From the NCBI GenBank assembly GCA_902539895.1, contig CACBMD010000002.1:1-64000 (forward strand): a DNA stretch of 64,000 bases, in the 5' to 3' direction. The notes below the pieces were generated by a model. That model did not search any database. It had not been told where the DNA came from and worked only from the letters and a program-made list of their open reading frames with translations. A program made the position numbers and the translations under genes. The stretch's first letter is position 1. Every line of letters starts with the position of its first letter. The DNA is from an uncultured SAR116 cluster alpha proteobacterium (lineage in GTDB: Bacteria > Pseudomonadota > Alphaproteobacteria > Puniceispirillales > Marisalimonadaceae). Shown piece by piece: positions 60,746 to 64,000 of this stretch.

Positions 60746-61813
60746 ATGAAAAAAACAATTATTATGGCAGGTATTATTTCTGGTTTAGTAGTAACAAGCG
60801 TTGCTCAAGCTAGAGATACTTTAAGTCTTGCCGGATCTTCTACAGTTTTACCATTTGCTAGAATTATTGCAGAACAACTTGGTAAAAATCCAAACTTTAA
60901 AACTCCAGTGGTAGAATCAGGTGGGTCTTCCGTTGGCAAAAAGGGAGTGTGTGACGGTGTTGGTACTAAATTTATAGATATTGGAAATGCATCTTCAAGA
61001 ATGAAAGCTAAAGAATTAGCGTATTGTGATAAAAATGGAGTTAAATTAACCGAAATTAAAGTTGGTTACGATGGAATTGTTGTTGCTAACTCAAAGAAAG
61101 GTGCGCCATTAAACATCTCTAAAGCTCATTTAGGTATGGCTTTAACTGCAAAAATCCCAGCTTGTTATGAAGGCTCAGGTAGAACATTTAATTGTGATGA
61201 GTGGATTGATAACCCATTTAAGAAGTGGTCTGATATTGATGCAAGTTTACCAAATATCGATATTCGTGTTTATGGACCTCCAACAACTTCAGGTACGAGA
61301 GCAAGTTATGCTGAAATGGTTAATCAAAAAGGTTATTGTGGCAAAGACAAGATTGCCAAAAAAGCTTCTGCTGCAAGAGGTGATAAAAAAGGTAAAAAAT
61401 GTCGTGCTATGAGAACTGATGGAGTATTTATTGAAGCGGGTGAACAAGATAACTTAATTGTTCAAAAGCTAAACGAAGATACCTCAGCATACGGAATCTT
61501 TGGTTTCTCATATTTAGATCAAAACTCAGATACACTACAAGGTGCAGTAATTAGTAAAACAGCTCCTACATTCGAAAATATTGCTGGCAACAATTATTCT
61601 GTTTCAAGAGCACTATACTATTACGTAAAGCATCAACATATTGGTGTTGTACCAGGTATGAAAGAATATATGGCTGAATGGACGAAGCATTGGGGTAATG
61701 ATGGTGTATTATCAGACGCAGGTATGATACCAATGCCTAAATCAGAAAGAGCTAAGTATAAAGCTGCTATGACAAACTTACCAGTTTTGACTGCAGCAGA
61801 CTTAAAAAAGTAA
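60746..61813 (+). CDS. pstS: phosphate-binding protein PstS
   Basis: 355 residues with a signal peptide (1-22, ending SVAQA). Phosphate-site segments: AGSSTVLPFARIIAEQL (about 29-45), ESGGSSVGKKGVCDGVG (about 59-75), IGNASSRMK, and GPPTTSGTRASYAEM (about 179-193). Several Cys residues suggest one or two disulfides in the periplasm. It binds phosphate for PstCA. Two Pho boxes lie upstream and ACGGAG precedes the ATG. A strong hairpin follows the stop, so its message should exceed that of the permeases. Confidence 0.96.
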   Translation: MKKTIIMAGIISGLVVTSVAQARDTLSLAGSSTVLPFARIIAEQLGKNPNFKTPVVESGGSSVGKKGVCDGVGTKFIDIGNASSRMKAKELAYCDKNGVKLTEIKVGYDGIVVANSKKGAPLNISKAHLGMALTAKIPACYEGSGRTFNCDEWIDNPFKKWSDIDASLPNIDIRVYGPPTTSGTRASYAEMVNQKGYCGKDKIAKKASAARGDKKGKKCRAMRTDGVFIEAGEQDNLIVQKLNEDTSAYGIFGFSYLDQNSDTLQGAVISKTAPTFENIAGNNYSVSRALYYYVKHQHIGVVPGMKEYMAEWTKHWGNDGVLSDAGMIPMPKSERAKYKAAMTNLPVLTAADLKK

Positions 61814-61824
61814 TTTAAATAACT

Positions 61825-61852
61825 AAAAGGCTAGCATTACTGCTAGCCTTTT
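61825..61852 (+). terminator. hairpin between pstS and pstC
   Basis: AAAAGGCTAGCA (61825-61836), loop TTAC, TGCTAGCCTTTT (61841-61852): a 12-bp perfect stem ending in four T. It is an attenuator or 3'-protecting hairpin that raises pstS over pstC, placed as in the other two ABC operons of the window. Confidence 0.8.
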
Positions 61853-61869
61853 AACCAAAGGGGATTATA

Positions 61870-63258
61870 TTGTTCAGCTTTTTCTTACTGACAGGTATAT
61901 CAATAATTTCCTTATTTTTCTTTTTGCTAGGTTATAATCGAGCTAAGGGCCTGGTTAATTTAAATCAAAAAAATCTACATTCTTTGACACATTATTATGG
62001 TATTTTTTGTTTACTTTCAGCACTTTTGCCAACTTTAGGCGTTTTTTTTATTTTTACAATTTGTGATGATCTTGTTTTTGCTGAACTGGTAAAAGAATAT
62101 ATACCAAATGAAGTAATTAATTCTAAAGATTATAATTTTACAATTGTATTGGCACAAATAAATAATTCTGTAGAAGGTTTGGTTTTTGGTACCCCACCCC
62201 AATGGGTTACAAATGCAGCAGAAATATGGAAATCTTGGGTGATCAAATCAAACATTTTAACTATGATTGTTTGTGCAATAACAATTTTAACATCTGGTTT
62301 TTTAAGTTATAAAAAAATTCATAGTGAATTTCGTTCTAGAAATGCTGTTGAAAAAATTGTAATGACCATATTAGGTGTAAGTTCAGTCATTGCAATATTA
62401 ACTACTATTGCAATCATTTTCTCTGTTGTTTTTGAATCTATTAGGTTTTTTGCACTAATACCTTATGACGAGTTTTTATTTGGTACGGTTTGGAATCCTC
62501 AATTTGAGGGCGCTGAAAGAGCTGGTTCAGGACAAGAGGGATTATCACAGTATGGAGCAATACCTTTATTTGCCGGTACATTCCTTATCTCAATAATCGC
62601 ATTGTGTGTTTCTGTTCCTATTGGTCTTTTAAGTGCTATTTATTTGTCAGAATATGCTTCATCCAAAGAAAGAGCATTTTTTAAACCGCTTTTAGAAGTT
62701 TTAGCAGGTATACCAACAGTTGTTTATGGATTTTTTGCTGCTTTAACTGTAGCACCTTTTTTAAGATCTTCAGGTTCAATGTTAGGGTTGGATATAGCTT
62801 CAGAATCAGCTTTAGCGGCAGGATTGGTTATGGGTATTATGATTATTCCCTTTATTTCATCATTGTCTGATGATGTAATAAATGCTGTTCCTCAATCCTT
62901 ACGAGATGCAGGTTATGGTCTAGGTTCAACTAAAAATGAAACTGTAATGAAAATCGTCTTACCAGCAGCTTTGCCAGGTGTTGTTGCGAGTATAATTTTA
63001 GCTGTTTCACGAGCAGTAGGTGAAACTATGATTGTTGTAATGGCTGCAGGATTAGCTGCCAATCTTACTGCAAACCCTCTTGAAGCTGTTACAACTGTTA
63101 CTTCACAGATAGTAACTATATTAGTGGGTGATCAGGAATTTGAATCTGCAAAGACGTTGTCTGCTTTTGCTTTGGCTTTAACGCTTATAATTATAACACT
63201 TGGAATGAATTTCTACGCTCTGCATGTTGTTAAAAAATACAGAGAACAATATGAATAA
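61870..63258 (+). CDS. pstC: phosphate ABC permease PstC (TTG start)
   Basis: 462 residues, longer than the E. coli form (319) but usual for alphaproteobacteria, which carry an extra N-terminal membrane region. The start is TTG: AAAGGGG (61857-61863) lies 6 bases before it. The permease domain is at about 235-460 with EVLAGIPTVVYGFFA (about 278-292), the EAA-like loop SLRDAGYGLGSTKNETVMKI (about 346-365) and VSRAVGETMIVVMAAG. With PstA it forms the phosphate channel. It overlaps pstA by 8 bases. Confidence 0.94.
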   Translation: MFSFFLLTGISIISLFFFLLGYNRAKGLVNLNQKNLHSLTHYYGIFCLLSALLPTLGVFFIFTICDDLVFAELVKEYIPNEVINSKDYNFTIVLAQINNSVEGLVFGTPPQWVTNAAEIWKSWVIKSNILTMIVCAITILTSGFLSYKKIHSEFRSRNAVEKIVMTILGVSSVIAILTTIAIIFSVVFESIRFFALIPYDEFLFGTVWNPQFEGAERAGSGQEGLSQYGAIPLFAGTFLISIIALCVSVPIGLLSAIYLSEYASSKERAFFKPLLEVLAGIPTVVYGFFAALTVAPFLRSSGSMLGLDIASESALAAGLVMGIMIIPFISSLSDDVINAVPQSLRDAGYGLGSTKNETVMKIVLPAALPGVVASIILAVSRAVGETMIVVMAAGLAANLTANPLEAVTTVTSQIVTILVGDQEFESAKTLSAFALALTLIIITLGMNFYALHVVKKYREQYE

Positions 63259-64000
63259 AAAAATTATAAATCCTGAAGATGCTACAAATATAGTTAAGAA
63301 TTCAATTCTAAAAAGAAGATCAAAAGATAGCAGACTTAAATTATTCGGAAGAGTAGCCATAGGATTGGCTGTATGTTTTTTACTTTTTCTTTTTTATTCA
63401 ATTTTTACAAAAGGTTATCCAGGTTTTTTTCAATATTACGTCACTCTTGATATAAATTTTGACAGAGAAAGAATTGATCCAAAAGGTGATTTATCAGACA
63501 ACTCTTTATTTGATGGAGATGCTAGTACAATAGTAAATGAGTCTCTTTTTTCGGTTGTTGAGCCTAAAGGAAGAAAAGAAAAAAAACTGGCAAAAAAAAT
63601 AGTTTCTTCAGGTAAGGACGTCAGAATAGCAAAGATGGTAAAGGATGACCCTTCATTATTTGGAACAGTAACTCAAGTCAAGTTTGCTCTTGATGATGAT
63701 ATTGATAGTTTTTTACGAGGGTATATCAAAAGAGAAACACCAGAATCTGAGAGAAGAATAAATGATAAAGTTATTGGATTTATTGATAAATTAAATGAAG
63801 AAGGAAGAATTTCTTATGAATTTAGTGACTACATATTAAGTGGTAGCGCTTCAGGAAACCCTGAGATGGCAGGTATAAAAGGAGCATTTATTGGATCAAT
63901 ATTGACTTTGTCAGTGTGCTTATTAATTGCTTTTCCTTTGGGTGTTGCAACAGCCGTTTACTTAGAAGAGATTGCAAAGAAAAATAGAATTACTGAAATT
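63251..64000 (+). CDS. pstA: phosphate ABC permease PstA, N-terminal part (runs off window)
   Basis: ATG at 63251 lies in the last codons of pstC (8-base overlap) and the frame stays open to the end, 250 codons. A basic start, one helix at about 35-52 (VAIGLAVCFLLFLFYSIF) and a long extracytoplasmic region (about 55-210, rich in Asp/Lys) correspond to the DUF3333 N-terminal domain of alphaproteobacterial PstA. The first permease-domain segment, GIKGAFIGSILTLSV then AFPLGVATAVYLEEI, has begun. pstB, phoU and phoB are expected next but lie outside. Confidence 0.93.
   Translation, partial: MNKKIINPEDATNIVKNSILKRRSKDSRLKLFGRVAIGLAVCFLLFLFYSIFTKGYPGFFQYYVTLDINFDRERIDPKGDLSDNSLFDGDASTIVNESLFSVVEPKGRKEKKLAKKIVSSGKDVRIAKMVKDDPSLFGTVTQVKFALDDDIDSFLRGYIKRETPESERRINDKVIGFIDKLNEEGRISYEFSDYILSGSASGNPEMAGIKGAFIGSILTLSVCLLIAFPLGVATAVYLEEIAKKNRITEI

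Noticed and set aside
1..64000. tRNA, rRNA, CRISPR, insertion sequence, prophage or toxin-antitoxin features
   Set aside because: None was seen: no cloverleaf-like GGTTCRA region in the gaps, no regular direct repeats, no transposase or integrase pattern, and no gap longer than 300 bases.

Overview
The window looks like a piece of a small, streamlined, AT-rich marine alphaproteobacterial chromosome. By eye GC is around 30%. Genes are packed with gaps of a few bases, several convergent genes share their stop codons, and the content is dominated by substrate-binding-protein transporters (three ABC, one TRAP-TAXI), SDRs, GSTs, amidases and small catabolic enzymes. A Pelagibacterales/HIMB59/AEGEAN-169-like organism would fit, but no marker gene here fixes the lineage. 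I see no rRNA, tRNA, CRISPR array, insertion sequence or phage gene. The only regulator of transcription encoded is the PhoR kinase.

Layout. 1-2367: the end of a TolB-like/TPR protein, a small unknown protein and an RraA-family protein. 2518-11011: a long plus-strand operon with a HAD-like protein that lacks its catalytic aspartates, a complete sugar/polyol-type ABC importer, a triple SnoaL-like protein, a bicupin and a MetE-like methyltransferase, followed by a SnoaL relic. 11230-13059: a minus-strand set of three small ferredoxin-fold-like proteins followed by a soluble class III cyclase. 13220-15100: aldehyde dehydrogenase plus DUF779. 15121-27814: DsrE, SDRs, MaoC, two exported serine proteases tail to tail, GSTs, an ABC-2 exporter, an unusual sirtuin, a thioesterase, an enolase-superfamily enzyme and a Baeyer-Villiger-type monooxygenase. 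27835-28378: an Hsp20 gene with a heat-shock-like promoter and a ROSE-like RNA thermometer. 28433-33650: small proteins, TRAP-TAXI transporter, FkbM methyltransferase, hydratase and an FMN-binding protein. 33743-38564: two facing catabolic sets (MFS/SMP-30 and sugar isomerase/cupin/PrpD). 38680-45643: a Pot-type ABC importer with a Tat-exported binding protein, then polysaccharide deacetylase, amidase and TenA. 45688-57182: mostly single metabolic genes (PuuD-like membrane protein, D-aminoacylase, mmsA, amidase, apt-nucleosidase pair, intradiol dioxygenase, SOD, quinone reductase, GST, Gfo/Idh/MocA). 57179-64000: arsJ with its GAPDH partner, diverging from phoR-pstS-pstC-pstA (pstA runs off the end).

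How it works together. The last block is the clearest system: high-affinity phosphate uptake with two Pho boxes, next to an arsenate detoxification pair whose promoter region carries the same 12-mer as a pstS Pho box. Where transcription factors are missing, control seems to be built into RNA: hairpins follow all three ABC binding-protein genes, and a thermometer-like leader precedes hsp20. The most likely undescribed systems are the transporter/SnoaL/cupin/MetE-like operon at 2518-11011, the small-protein plus cyclase operon at 11230-13059, and the Pot-type transporter/deacetylase/amidase/TenA set at 38680-45643.
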